Assembly (NCBI GenBank): GCA_028571685.1
Contig: CM053141.1
Coordinates: forward strand, 52,078,333 to 52,142,332
Source: Heterohyrax brucei
Lineage: Eukaryota > Chordata > Mammalia > Hyracoidea > Procaviidae
Length of the DNA: 64,000 nucleotides
Reading direction: 5' to 3'
Shown: in pieces, positions 46,661 to 58,400 of the stretch
Layout: each line of letters opens with the position of its first letter
Numbering within the stretch: position 1 is the first letter of the stretch
Position numbers and translations under genes: made by a program
The notes under the pieces: generated by a model
Database searches by the model: none
The model's input: only the letters and a program-made list of their open reading frames with translations
What the model was told of the DNA's origin: nothing

Positions 46661-46815
46661 AAGAGGAGACAGAAATACGTCTTCACTCAGGTAATTGTTT
46701 CATGACGGTTCCTACATGCCAGGCAAGGTGGATCCAGTGGTGACAGCCTGGCTGGAACCCTGTCCACCTGGAGCTTATAGGAAGAAAGACAGTGGGCAGA
46801 TAGACATACAACAAG
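46661..46815 (-). repeat. probable L2 fragment
   Basis: TACATGCCAGGCAAGGTGGATCCAGTGGTGAC and GTCCACCTGGAGCTTATAGG follow the reverse-complement L2 3' end pattern (tgtGCCAGGCAc...gTGaacaaa...CatGGAGCTTAc). Confidence 0.55.
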
Positions 46816-47054
46816 ATGATATATAATTTCTGGGAAATGCCATTTTCTGTTTAAGGAAATAATAAATTTTTTAGTCTGTACTATTTATTCTAACCAGACA
46901 ACTCAGTCAGTTCTTTCCTTAAAACACTTCTTGGGAGTTTGATTTATAGCTAACAGAACACATGATATTATCACTGCTACAGTTTGTCCATCCCACAAAT
47001 ATTTTCTGGGTGCCTGTTGGGGTCCTGTGAGTAGGAATCTACAAGTGCATATAG

Positions 47055-47215
47055 TTAATAGTGTTGGCTGCTAATTGAAAGCCTGGAGGTTTAAGTCCAC
47101 CCTGAGGCTCCTTGGAGAAGAAAATCAGCATTGGAACCCTCATGGAGCACATTTTCACTCTCACATCCGGTTGCTTAAGCTAGAGTTTGACGTTATGGCA
47201 GCGGGTTTTGGTTGT
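47055..47215 (+). mobile_element. AfroSINE, diverged
   Basis: AGTTAATAGTGTTGGCTGCTAATTGAAAGCC, GTTTAAGTCCACC, GGAACCCTCATGGAGC and GAGTTTGACGTTATGGCAGCGGGTTTTGG. One of the more decayed copies. Confidence 0.75.
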
Positions 47216-47338
47216 ATTTGGGGTTCTTTCTGTGGAGAAGAGTAAAACCTCTACCTCACTGAGCTTGCCATTTGTTCTGTACTCCTGACCTAAGCCCCGA
47301 TGTTTTCAGTCACCTCCTGTGTTTGTGAAAGTTGAACG

Positions 47339-47700
47339 GTGAATAAGGAATTATGGAGTTGGAGAAGATTAGGTATACATACCATGGATTGCCAGAATGA
47401 ACAGGTATGTCTGGGAAGATGTAAAGCCAGAGTGCTCCTTAGAAGCCAGGATGGCGAGACTTTTGTCTTTGGACATTCAGGGAAGGATCAGTCTTTGGAG
47501 AACGACACTAGAGGGTCGGCTTGGTTAAGTGGAGAGTCAGCGAAAACAAGGAAGACCCTCGATGAGCTCTATTGACTTGGTGGCCACAGCAGTGGGCTCA
47601 TCTGTAACAGTTGTGAGGATGGTGCAGGACCCGGCAGCATTTTGTTCTTGTCACACGTGGGTCACTGTGAATAGACTCGTCAGTACCTAACAACAGCATT
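47339..47700 (+). mobile_element. RTE LINE 3' end
   Basis: The open frame from 47,339 reads LGIHTMDCQNEQVCLGRCKA and SGKDQSLENDTRGSAW, matching the RTE C-terminal tail. The nucleotide 3' end follows (GAGGATGGTGCAGGACC, GGGTCACTGTGAATAGACTCGTCAGTACCTAACAACAG), the part shared with SINE tails. It is a separate copy from the RTE at 50.4 kb, because that one carries an earlier protein region yet lies downstream. Confidence 0.8.
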
Positions 47701-47874
47701 GCCGAAACCTGCCTTCAGAACAGAAGTCAGGAAAATGTCTTTCTCTCAGAAGAAAGCTTCTAGGGGAAGAGTCTCATGGGCATGGTGTCCACGAGCTCTT
47801 ACTGTGAAAACCTACTTTACTTTTGTACTCTTCATTAAGCTTCAGAAAGTATAACAGAATGAATATAATGAAGT

Positions 47875-48144
47875 CCTCAGCTCTCTTCTTGCTTACTTTT
47901 CCTTTTACCTCTTGTAGGATAAAAGGTGGCGCGAGCCACACTCCAGGTAAACTCCCTTAGTAAGGGTGTAGCCGTTGCACTCTCATCCTCTTTAATATAA
48001 TCTAGTCTATTAACCACAGGCAGAGATTAGGATTTACAACATAGGAAAATCACAGCATGAAAAGCAGTCAGACTGTAGTGGGAGTCATGACCCAGCCATA
48101 TTGCTACACACACTTTTTGGGGGGACACAGTTCAATGCATGACA
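47875..48144 (-). mobile_element. MaLR-like LTR, partial
   Basis: GGCGCGAGCCACACTCCAGGTAAACTCCC and TTTTTGGGGGGACACAGTTCAATGCATGACA match the second half (plus reading) of the solo LTR at 39,385-39,883. The first half is missing or unrecognisable. Confidence 0.7.
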
Positions 48145-48289
48145 CCTGGATCTATTAAAATACTGAAATTTGGGGAAAATCTAAATAAAGGTATTTTGAA
48201 TCACCTGTTGTTTGGTTTTTGAGTTAAGTAGTAAATAAAAAGTAATGAAGTAACAGAAAGGAGTGGATATTAGATCTGTTCTGGTGGTT

Positions 48290-48430
48290 GCTGGCCACTG
48301 TGGAGTTGGCCCACGACCGACTCGTGGTGACCCCCTGTGTTACAGAGTAGAACTGCTTGCTGTGACCTCTGAGTAAGCAGCTTTCTGGGCCTCTTCTGTG
48401 AAGCTGCTTGTGCCACTGAGATTCCCGATG
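48290..48430 (-). mobile_element. AfroSINE-type fragment
   Basis: CTGTGGAGTTGGCCCACGACCGACTCGTGGTGACCCC and TAGAACTGCTTGCTGTGACC fit a diverged reverse-strand SINE of the subtype whose tail reads GAGTCGGccCCGACTC. Confidence 0.6.
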
Positions 48431-49049
48431 TACGGTTACACGAATTTTTTTTTTTTAAGTCAAATTGACAAGTATGCTCTCCTGTAGTGCAGGATGCTCA
48501 CTAATAGTGGTTACCCTAACTTGATTTGGTGGATTACAGAGAATACCCAAGACTTGGTGTGGTAAGAACACTTACTGCTGTCTATAAAACTGTAACACCT
48601 ACAAGAGCTTCGTGAGAAACCGGAGTCCAGTTATGATAAAGTCAGTAAATTTGCTAGTGTCAGTGGGTTGGTGCCCCAGCATCTCTTAACTTCTCCTCCT
48701 CTTGTAGGAAGGGTTCTGTAATAGACACTTTTCCAGCCCGCTGAAATTTTGTAAGTCTGAACATTCTATTTTTTCGTGCTTTTTTAATGTGACAATTGAA
48801 TATTACATATGTAATTTGCAATATATGTCTTTTAGCCAGTGGTGATTTAAAATAGGAATGTTTACAGAATGTTTTTGAAACTTAGATTTGTTTGCAGAGT
48901 TAAAAGCTACTTATGTACAGTGAACGTTGTGTAAATTTAGTAGTAGGTCATGATTAATAATTTACTTCCTCATAAAGTAAAGCTTTAGCTTTGCATACTG
49001 GAAGATGGAAATGACTTCTGGCACTACTTGGACTTCTAGCAACATTCAC
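48431..49049. other. unique DNA, no gene seen
   Basis: AT-rich, nothing recognised. Confidence 0.5.
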
Positions 49050-49760
49050 AGGTTAAGGAACAGTCAGTAAGACTGTTCCCATGTTAGACACCAATAGCAA
49101 GCTCAAGAGGTCCCCAGGCTACCTTCACTTCTGAAAAACTGCCTACAAATTTGGGAACTCCCACTCTCACTCAGATTCAGTAATTTGCTAGAATGATTCA
49201 TAGAACTGAGGCAGGTGCTGTGCTTACTATTATAGTTTTATTATAGTAAAAAGATACAGATCGTAACCAGCCAAAGGAAGAGATGCATAAGGCAAGGTCT
49301 GAGTGATTCTCAAACGTAGCTTCATGTCAGCCTTATGGCCCACTGATGGGTGACAGTGTGCAGAATATTGTGAACCAAAGAAAGTCTTTCGTGCTTCAGT
49401 GTGTAGAGTTTTTATTGGAATCTCATTACATAAACATGATTGATGGAATCGTTGGCCATCTGATTGAACTCCAGATGAGTCTCCAGCCTCCCTCTACTTT
49501 TTGGAAGTTAGACAGCTGTCACCTGCCTCAGAGACCCAGCCCTCTAATCATATATAATCTTTCTGGGCTGGCCAGTCCCCTTCTAGAATCACCTTGTCAG
49601 CATAAACTAGCTGGTGTAGTCTGAGGACACCCACCATGAGCAACAGGGACATTACAGTCACTACAGTCACTACTGAAATTGCAGAGGTTTAGAGATCACA
49701 CCCCAGGAACTAAGGACAAAGGCTAACTGTGTTCTTGGTTATGCAGAGGGATGTAATGTT
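49050..49760. mobile_element. possible ancient ERVL-type LTR
   Basis: Landmarks in order (TTTTTATTGGAATCTCATTACATAAACATGATTGATGGAATCGTTGGCCATCTGATTGAACTCC, quoted only as a landmark region at 49,412-49,475; then CAGCCCTCTAATCATAT and CCAGGAACTAAGGACAAAGGC) recall an old ERVL-class LTR family. Boundaries, orientation and family are uncertain, and no retroviral gene is attached. Confidence 0.4.
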
Positions 49761-50394
49761 TTTGAACGTACAAACTTCACACTGGCCAAAGTTGTGTCTT
49801 TACTGCCTTTCCTGATCATTTGCTGTTGTAAACAATGGAAAATGATTTGGTGAAGATTTTAGTCATTCAACTTAGTTTTTTTGAAAAAGGAAGTATTACT
49901 TTAAAATTAGGGTTATTGACAAAGTAGTGTTGTATTGGGGTTTCTTTTTAGTCTCTGTTCTACACTGAAGAGCCTTGTGAAGCGAAGGAAAATCAAGAGA
50001 GGCTTCTGTCTGAGTTGTACTGGCTCCCTTGACTACAGGAAAACAACCACAGTACCTAATTACTTTCCTTTTAAATTGACATTGCCGAATTTGTCAAGGA
50101 GTGAGATAAGGAAAGCCAAGTGCCATTGAGTTGGATCCGAGATAAGGAAAATACTACTTTTATAAAGTCGTCTGACTTACTCTTAGTTAACTGGGTCCAT
50201 TTTCATTTTACAGTCAGTATTATAATAAACAAAGTAAGGATTGGGAAGAGAAACTGAAACGGGATATCATGCTGATGTGATGGATTTTGGCTGAAAACAG
50301 AGAATAACAAAATTGTTTACCTGGTTTTAATAACTATACAAAGACATTTAATTTTGTGGATAATAACAAAATATGGATTACATTACAAAGAATG
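49761..50394. other. unique DNA apart from a micro-insertion
   Basis: No gene seen. The 24-bp SINE-tail insertion at 50,115-50,138 is listed separately. Confidence 0.5.
50103..50150 (-). mobile_element. 24-bp SINE-tail micro-insertion with perfect 12-bp target duplication
   Basis: The insert at 50,115-50,138 reads, in sense (minus) orientation, GGATCCAACTC and ends CACTTGGC. It is flanked exactly by GAGATAAGGAAA at 50,103-50,114 and 50,139-50,150. It is the shortest of three such inserts in the window. Confidence 0.8.
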
Positions 50395-51170
50395 GAAATT
50401 GCAGGCACTTACATGTGCTCACATGAAACCTCTCCATATACCGAGAGGCAGTTATTCAAACAGAAAAGTGGGATACTGTGTGGAAAAAGGAGTACACTGG
50501 GATTGTATCTTTTTACCCTACTTATTCAATCTGTATGCTTAGCAAATAAGCCAAGAAACTGGACTTTGAAGAAGACCAGGAGACCAGCATTGGAGAAAAA
50601 CTCATTAACAGCCTGCAGTATGCAGATAATACGACTTTGGATGCTGAAAGAGAAGAGAATTTGAAGCACTTACTGATGAAAACAAAAGACTACAGCCTTC
50701 AATATGGATTATACTTCAGCTTAAAGAACGTGTAAATCCTTGGAGTTGGACCACTAAGCAAAAGCATGATGAACAGAGACAATATTGAAGTCTTCAAGGA
50801 TTTCATTTTCCCTGAGTCAGCAGTCAAAGTCTAGGGAAACAGAAGTCAAGAAAACAGATTTGATTAGGTTAATCTGCTACAAAAGACATATTGAAAATCT
50901 TTAAAGGCAAAGACATCACTTGGATAAGTAAAGTGTCCTTGACCTAAGTCATGGTAATTTAAAATCTGTCATGAAAGAAATACAGCCAGAATGCTTTTTA
51001 GCATTGGGTAGTTAGTCCTTAATCACAAAGGTTAGATAAAGATATTGAAAGAAAGTGAAAACCGTATGTAGTGACATGGACAACTGAAAATTTGGCCACT
51101 TTGGGATACTATAAGTACTTCGTTATGTCTTGAGAAGATTAGGAAGAAAGTGGTAAGAGATCAGTTTAGA
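50395..51170 (+). mobile_element. RTE LINE internal fragment (polymerase region)
   Basis: The plus strand encodes FLPYLFNLYA, then (after stops) SLQYADNTTLDAEREENLKH, then FKDFIFPESA and further decayed residues. This is the order of the RTE polymerase around its catalytic YADD. Here the second aspartate is asparagine (YADN). Both ends are truncated and the frame is interrupted. Confidence 0.8.
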
Positions 51171-51300
51171 CGGAGTTTCTTGAGATGTTTTAAGTTTTTA
51201 AGATTTCTTGAACATTTAAAATGTAAATTCAAGATACACTTGTTCGTGGTGTGGACCAGAGAAGTATTTCTAATCTTTAACATTTTAAGTTACAGTTACA

Positions 51301-51499
51301 GCTGTATTCTGAACTAGTTTGTTATCATCTGGGTTTGGATATAGTGGCACTTACTTTGCCAGTTGAGAAGTGGGACCTCTACACCTGAAAACCTAACTGA
51401 CTTGTGAACTGGTCAGATACCTTTTGCTTTACATTTGAAGACAGCCTAGAGAAACATCTGCAGTCCATCCTCACAGTACCTCTTTCAGCTCTACATACT
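51301..51499 (+). mobile_element. isolated L1 5' UTR block
   Basis: About 199 bp match the last part of the L1 5' UTR, from GCTGTATTCTGAACTAG to CTCTACATACT, and stop just before the ORF1 start. The block is closer to the minus-strand L1 (59,401-59,590) than to the plus-strand one. There is no ORF, no 3' end and no A-tail. Confidence 0.9.
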
Positions 51500-52177
51500 T
51501 TTGTCTCTAATTGCATCCACATTTAATAAAACAGACAAATTCAGGATCATTATTCATATTACTGTTTTTCATGTATTTAAATAATTATTTAATAATACTA
51601 GCTTTATTTAAAGAAGAATTGTAGTATTGGAATAAAATCACTAATGAATCATTATCTTTAAAATGAAGACCCTTTATTTTGAGTATGACATGCTAGAAAC
51701 ATGTTTTCCATAATGCATGCTACTATGTATCTACTTAGAAACGTTTGAATTACCTTCAGTCATTGTTACTGTAGTGAAATCATCCTATTTCCACTACTAA
51801 GTTTTATCTTGGCTCGGGTACATGTGCTGTTATTCTGTAACTGTGTCTCTGTTGGGTTATAAACAAGTCACAGAAAAAATAATACAGGGAATCATTTTAC
51901 CTCAGATTATGTAGATAGCTATTAGCACCTTTTCCACATTCTTTTTAAATATTCTTTTTCAAAAGAAACAAAGTGTTAGAAACAAAGCTCTTCTCTCCAG
52001 AGGTAATCACTCTTCTGTAGTTGTTGAAGATCATTGCCAAGTATATTTTTATTACACATGTTTTATACATGGACAGTTTTTTTAGTGTATGTATCTGATT
52101 TTAAGTTGCAGTTTTACTGCCTATTTGAGATTTATCTGTAGACACATGTTGATCTAGTTGATTCAACTTAATGACTG
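51500..52177. other. unique DNA, no gene seen
   Basis: AT-rich, nothing recognised. Confidence 0.5.
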
Positions 52178-53278
52178 TATTTTTTTTTATGATTGAATGA
52201 AAATGTACGTTCCCATATAAATTTGCATGCTCACCTGTATGCAGCTCCCACTACTCTCCCTACCCGGTGGCAACACACTTTTCCTCTCTACTCCACACAC
52301 GTCTTGTCCTCCCAATAATCTCCCAATAATCTTCCCCCACTCCCCTTCCTCCAGGAAGAGGTCAGCAGGACGACATTCTGTTGATGCATAGAACCATAAA
52401 GTTGCACACATGATATGGTCACTCTGTCACCAAATCCAATCCATTCCTGTCCGAGAGTTAACCTCTATTATGATTTATGGATAGGGGCAGCATCAGGGCC
52501 AGGGGCCATATTCCCAGGGCAACTTGGAAGCCTGTGGACCATCAACTGCAGTCTTTTAATGGAGATTGCAGGGTGTACCCCTTTTTATTCTTGTGTTGCC
52601 AGTGAGACTCAACTCTGTGAGCTCAATCACAGCTATCACTGGTGGTGGCCACGCACCATCTGGTTCTTTTGGTCACAGGTCGATGTAGTCACCCACTCAC
52701 GTGGATCTGTCTTCCGGGTTCTCTTTCCCCCATGTTTTGGTTCTTGGTGATCATCTGTTCCTTGCTAAGTTGTGGCCATTTGCTGTGCCCTCAGATGGCA
52801 GCTTGGCAGCTTAGAAGACCCCAGACGCCACTCACCAATGTGGAGTGCAGAGGGCTTTCTTAGCAAAACGCTAGTTGTACCAGTTGGCCCCAATTTCCCC
52901 TGAGAGCATGGTCCCTAACCCCCACCCCAGCTACTCTGTCTTTGTAATATTGGATTAAGATGGGAGGAGTGTTCATGTTATGTTGAAGTCCAGTTATTAT
53001 TAGTCTTCTTTCTAATGTGTGCTATCACAGATTTCAGCCAACCAAATTTCTATCAACTGTCTAATCTAAACATTCCCCTTCTCGCCCTCCCCCTCTCCCC
53101 TCCCTTGCAGCCCTGAAAGAGTCTTTTCGGTTATGTGTGAGTCTGCTTTTAGGTTCTTATCGTAGGGTTCCCATGCAATATTTGTCCTTTTTTGCTGACT
53201 ATTTTCACTCAAGATAATGTCCTCCAATTGAAACCAGGTTATGAGATGTTTCCTAAAATCATTGTTGTTCTTTATCTG
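52178..53278 (-). mobile_element. L1 3' part (3' UTR and ORF2 end) flanking the full-length L1
   Basis: It starts at a T-run followed by ATGATTGAATGAAAATGTACG and runs through the young L1 3' UTR into the ORF2 C-terminus, stopping after TTGTTCTTTATC near 53,276. Orientation is the same as the next element. Its missing 5' part may be the piece at 60,380-62,066. Confidence 0.9.
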
Positions 53279-54224
53279 TTTTCTTTTTATTATGATTGAA
53301 CGAAAATGGCCATTCCCGTATAAATTCGCATGCACCTGGCGACAGCACACCCCTCCTCTCTGCTCCATACGTGTCCTATCGTCCCAGCAGTCTCCTGTCC
53401 CTTCCTCTCCACCCACTCCTGTTCCTCCAGCAAGAGGTCAGCAGGATGACATCCAATACATGCATAGAACAGTAAAATTCCGACAAGATATGGTCACTCT
53501 GCGTCGCCAAGTCCAATCCATTGCTGTTGGAAAAGTTGACCTTCATTATCGTTTACGGACAGGGGCAGCATGAGGGCCATGGGCCATGCTCCCAGGGGAA
53601 CTCCAAAGCTCCTGGACCGTCAATTGCAGTCTTTTATTGGAGATCTCAGGGTACACTCCTATTTATTCTCTTGTTGCCAGTGAGACTCAACTTTGTGAGC
53701 TCCATCGTGGCTATCACTGGTGGTGGCCAGACACCATCTGGTTCTTCTGGTCACAAGTCTTCTGGGTTCTATTTTCCCCATGTCGTTCTTGTCCCTGGTG
53801 ATTATTCCTGTTGAGTTGAGACCATTTGCCATACCCTCAGATGGCAGCTTGACAGCTCTTAAGACCCGAGACACCACTCACCGATGAGGAGTGCAGAGAG
53901 TCCTCATTACAAAATGCTAGCTGTGCCAGTTGGCCTCAGTTTCGCCTGAGAGAGTGGTCCCCGGCCCCCAGCACCAGCTACTCTGTCTTTGCAATATTGG
54001 GTTAAGATGGGAGGAGTACTCAAATTGTGTTGAAGTCCAATTATTGATCTTCTTTCTGATGTGTACTGTCACTGAATTCACCTAACCAAATTTCTATTCA
54101 CTGTCTCATCTAAACCTTCCCTCCCCCTTCCTCCCCACCCTTGCAGCCATCAAAGAGTCTTTTCTGTTATGCATGAGTCTGTTTTTAAGTTCTTATCATA
54201 GGATTCCCATACAGTATTTGTCCT

Positions 54225-57200
54225 TTTGTCACTAACTACTTTCACTCAGCATAATGTCCTCCAGTTGAAATCAGGTTAAGAGATGTTTCCTGCAGTCATC
54301 ATTGTTCTTCATCACTGCATAGTGCTCCATTGAGTATGTGTACCATAGTTTAGCTATCCATTCCTCTGTTGTTGGGCATCTGGGTTGATTCCATCTTTTT
54401 GCTGTTGAGGTCTGTGCTGCGATAAACATTTGTGTGTGTATCAGTTGGTGTGAGTGGCCTTGATTCTGTAGGATATATTCCAAGCAGTGGGATTACTTGG
54501 TCAAATGGTATATCTATATCTAGCTTTTTCAGGAAGTGCCAGATTGCTTTCCAAAGAGGTTGCAGCATTTTGCAATCCCTCCAACAGTGTAGGAGAGTTC
54601 CAATTTCTCCATACCCTCTCCAGCATTTGTTGTTTTGCATTTTTTGGATCATGGCTAACCTTGTGGGGGTAAGATGGTATCTCATTGTCATTTTGATTTG
54701 AATTTCTTTAATAGCTAATGATCGTGAGCATGTCCACATGTGTTTTTTGGCTGCCTGGATCTCCTTTTTAAAGAAGTGTCCGTTCATCTCCTTTGCCCAT
54801 CACTTAATTGGATGATTTGTCTTTTTCTTATTGATATTTTGTGTAGTACCTTGTAGATTATGGAGATCATACGTCAGTCTGACATATAATTGCCAAATGC
54901 TTTTTTTCATTCTGTAAATGGCCTTTTAATTCTATTAATAAAGTCTTTGGATGAACAAAAGTGTTTGATGCTTGATAGTTACCATTTGTCTATTTTGTCT
55001 TCTGTTGTTTGTGGTTTGTTTGACAGATTTTGCAGTCTGTTCACATTGTGTATTAAAACTTCCATTGTTGTTCCTACTTTTTCCTGGATGAGCTTTATCA
55101 TTTTAGATTTGATATTTAGGTCTTTTATCCAGTTTGAGTTGGTTTTTGTATAAGGTGTAAGATATGGGTCTTGTTTCGATTTATAGCAGATGGATATCCA
55201 ATTTTGCCAGCACCATTTGTTGAAGATACTGTTTTTACCCCAGTTTAATGTCTTAGGGCCTTTGTCGAATGTCAGCTGTTTGTAGGCAGATAGTGTCATC
55301 TCTGGGGTCTCAATTCTGTTCTATTGGTCTGTCTCTTTCTGTACCAGTACCAGGCTGTTTCGACTACTGTGGCAGTGTAACAGGTTCTGAAGTAGGGTAG
55401 GGAGAGGCCTCCCAGTATGTTGTTCTTCTTCAGTAGTGCTTTACTTATCCGGGGCCTCTTCCCTTTCCAAACAAAGTTGGTAATTTATTTCTCCATCTCA
55501 TAAAAAAAAATGTCATTGAAATTTGTATTGGGATTGTATTATATAAATAGATTGCTTTGGGAAAAATAGACAGTTTCACAATGTTAAGTCTTCCTTCCCG
55601 TGAGCAGGGTAGGTTTCTCCACTTATGTAAATGTGTCTTAGTTTCTTGTAGTAAGACTTGCAGTTCATTTTGTAAATGTCTGTTATTTCTCTGTGTAGAT
55701 TTATTCCTAGGTACTGTATCTTCTCAGGGCCTATAGAAAATGGTATTGATTTGATGATTTCTTACTTAATAATCTCATTGTTGGTATAAAGGAATCCTAT
55801 TGATTTATGTATGTGTATCTTGTATCCTGAGACTCTTCTATCAGTTTGAGTAGTTGACTTACAGATTCTTAAGGTTCTCTGTGTATACAATCATATCATG
55901 TGCAAATAGGGAGATTTTGACTTCTTGTTTGCCGATGCAGGTGCCGTGTATTTCTTGGTCTTGTCTACCTGCTGTGGCTAGAACTTGTACAATTTTGAAT
56001 AGGAGAGGTGAGAGTGGACATACTTGTCTAGTTCCTGTTCTCAAGGGAAACTGTTTCAGTCTCTCTCAATTCAGGGTGACTCAGGCAGTTGGCTTTGTAT
56101 AAATGGCCCTTATTGCGTTGAGGAATTTGCCTTCTATTCCTATTTTGCTGAGAGTTTTTATCATGAATGGGTATTGGACTTCATCAAATGCCTTTTCTGC
56201 ATCAATAGACAAAATCAGGTGACTCTTGTCTTTTGTGATATTTATGTGGTTGATCACATTAATTGTTTTCCTGATGCTCAGCCAGCCTTGCATCCTTGAA
56301 TCCAGCTTGGTCGTGATGGATTATTTTCTGATATGTTGTTGTATTCTACTGGCAAGAATTTTGTTGAAAATTTTTGCATCTAGATTCATGAGTGATGTCT
56401 GTCTGTAGTTCTCCTTTTTGGTTGAGTCTTTCCCTGGCTTTGGTACCAGGGTTATGCTGGCTCCGTAGAATGAATTTGGGAGTATTCCATCCCTTTCTAT
56501 ACTGTGAAATAATCTCAGTAGTATCAGAGAGATCTCTTCTCTTAAAGCTTGGTAGAATTCTGTGGTGAAGCCTTCTGGGCCTGGGCTTCTTTTGATTGGC
56601 AGGTTTTTGATGACTTGTTCAATCTCTTCCTTTCTGATGGGTTTATTAAGTTGTTCTGCTTCACCTTGTGATAATTTTGGTAGGTGATATAAATCAAGGA
56701 ATTTGTCCATTTCCTCTAGGTTTTCAAATTTGTTAGAGTATAGTCTTTCATAGTATTCTGTTACGGTATTTTTTTTCTTCTATTGGATCTGTTATGACAA
56801 CTCCCCTCTCATTTCTTATTTGGGTTATTTGTTTCCTTTCCTGTTTTTCTTTAGTAAGTTTAGCTAGTGGTTTGTCACTTTTGTTGATCTTTTCAAAAAA
56901 CCAGCTTTTGGTCTTTTCAATTTTTTTCACTTGTTCCTCTATTCTCTAATTCGTTTAGTTCTGCTCTAGTCTTTATGATCTGTTTTCTTCTGGTGCCTGA
57001 GGCATTCCTCTGTTGTTCTTTCTACTTGTTCAAGCTGTAGGGTTAGTTCTTTTATGTGGTTTCTTTCTTCCTTCCAGCTGTGTGTATTTGTGGAGATAAA
57101 TAGACCTCTGATAAACAGATACTGCTTTGGCTGTATCCTACAGGTTCTGGTAGGAAGTATTTTCATTCTCATTGTAATCCATGAATTACTTTATTTCATC

Positions 57201-57990
57201 TTTGAGTTCTTCTATAAATCATGGCTTTTCAAGCAAGATGTTGTTCATTTCTGTCTTTTTCTCTTTTTAGCTATGTTTTTCTGCTACTGATTTTGACTTT
57301 TATGGCTTTATGATCTCAGAAGATGCTTTGCATTAATTCAGTAGTATGGATTTTGTTGAGAACTGCTTTATGTCCTAATGTGGTCTATTCTGGAGAATGT
57401 TCATGTGCACTGGAGAAAAAGATGTAGCTGTTGGCTGATGGATAGAAAATTCTGCATGTGTCAGTGAGGTCTATTTGGTTAATTGTGGCAGTAAGGTCTT
57501 CTGTGTCTTTATTGAGCTTTTTTCCTAGACGGTCTGTCCAATATTGAGAGTGGTGTTTTGAAGTGTCCCACTATTATTGTGGAGTGGTGTGTCTCATTTT
57601 TTAGTGTAGTCAGTGTTTCTTTGACATATTTAGGTGCTGTAATATTGTGTGCTTAAATATTTAATGTTGAGTCCTGTTTGTATATTGTACTTTTCATGAA
57701 TAAATAGTGTCCATCCTTGTCCACGATGGTAGATTTTACATTAAAATTGATTTTATCCGAGATTAGAATTGCCACCCCTGCTCTTCTTTGTTCATTGTTA
57801 GCTTGATATATATTCTTCCAGCCTTTAATTTTCAGTTTGTTCCTGTCTTTAAGGTGAGTTTCTTGTAGGCAACATACGGATAGGTTGTGTCTTTTGATCC
57901 AGGGTGTTGCTCTGTGTCTCTTTACAGGAGCGTTCAGTCCGTTCACATGCAGTGTGATTATTGATAGTTATGTGTTCAGTGCTGCCGTTG
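54225..57990 (-). pseudogene. L1 ORF2 (endonuclease and reverse transcriptase), broken
   Basis: The frames read, in order, the endonuclease (CCLQETHLKDRNKLKIKGWK, 57,653-57,946), the linker ([20 protein letters not shown]), the polymerase ([33 protein letters not shown]), and the C-terminal CWRGYGEIGTLLHCWRDC. The catalytic motif at 55,895-55,906 is FAHD in place of FADD, so the first catalytic aspartate is histidine. Many stops and frameshifts separate the parts. Either defect would make the protein inactive. Confidence 0.94.
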
Positions 57991-58400
57991 TGATATGTTT
58001 ATTCTTGTATTGATGTTGTTCTTATTGATCTGTTTTGCGACCTTCTTCTTTGTGAGTTGATTTTTCACCTTTTTCAGGGTTGGTTTTGTGGTTGTTGAGA
58101 CTCCTGTATTATGTTTCTTGATTTGATATGTTACCTCTTTATTGGGCCTTACAGCTGCCCCTATGATCCCCCTTAATGAACTATATAAACCCAGTTTCAG
58201 TTACTACCGTTCTTGTCAGCTTCCTCTCCATTGTAACGACTGTTGTACATCTGTCTTTTTAATATGATGACATCATAGTTTTCATGATATGATCATTTGA
58301 TTATTTCTTTCACTATTATAGGTTTGATTGAGTTTGGAGCCTTCCCTAACTGAGTAGGATTCTGGGTGATGTGTCCTCTATTTGCTTCTAAAATGTAAAG

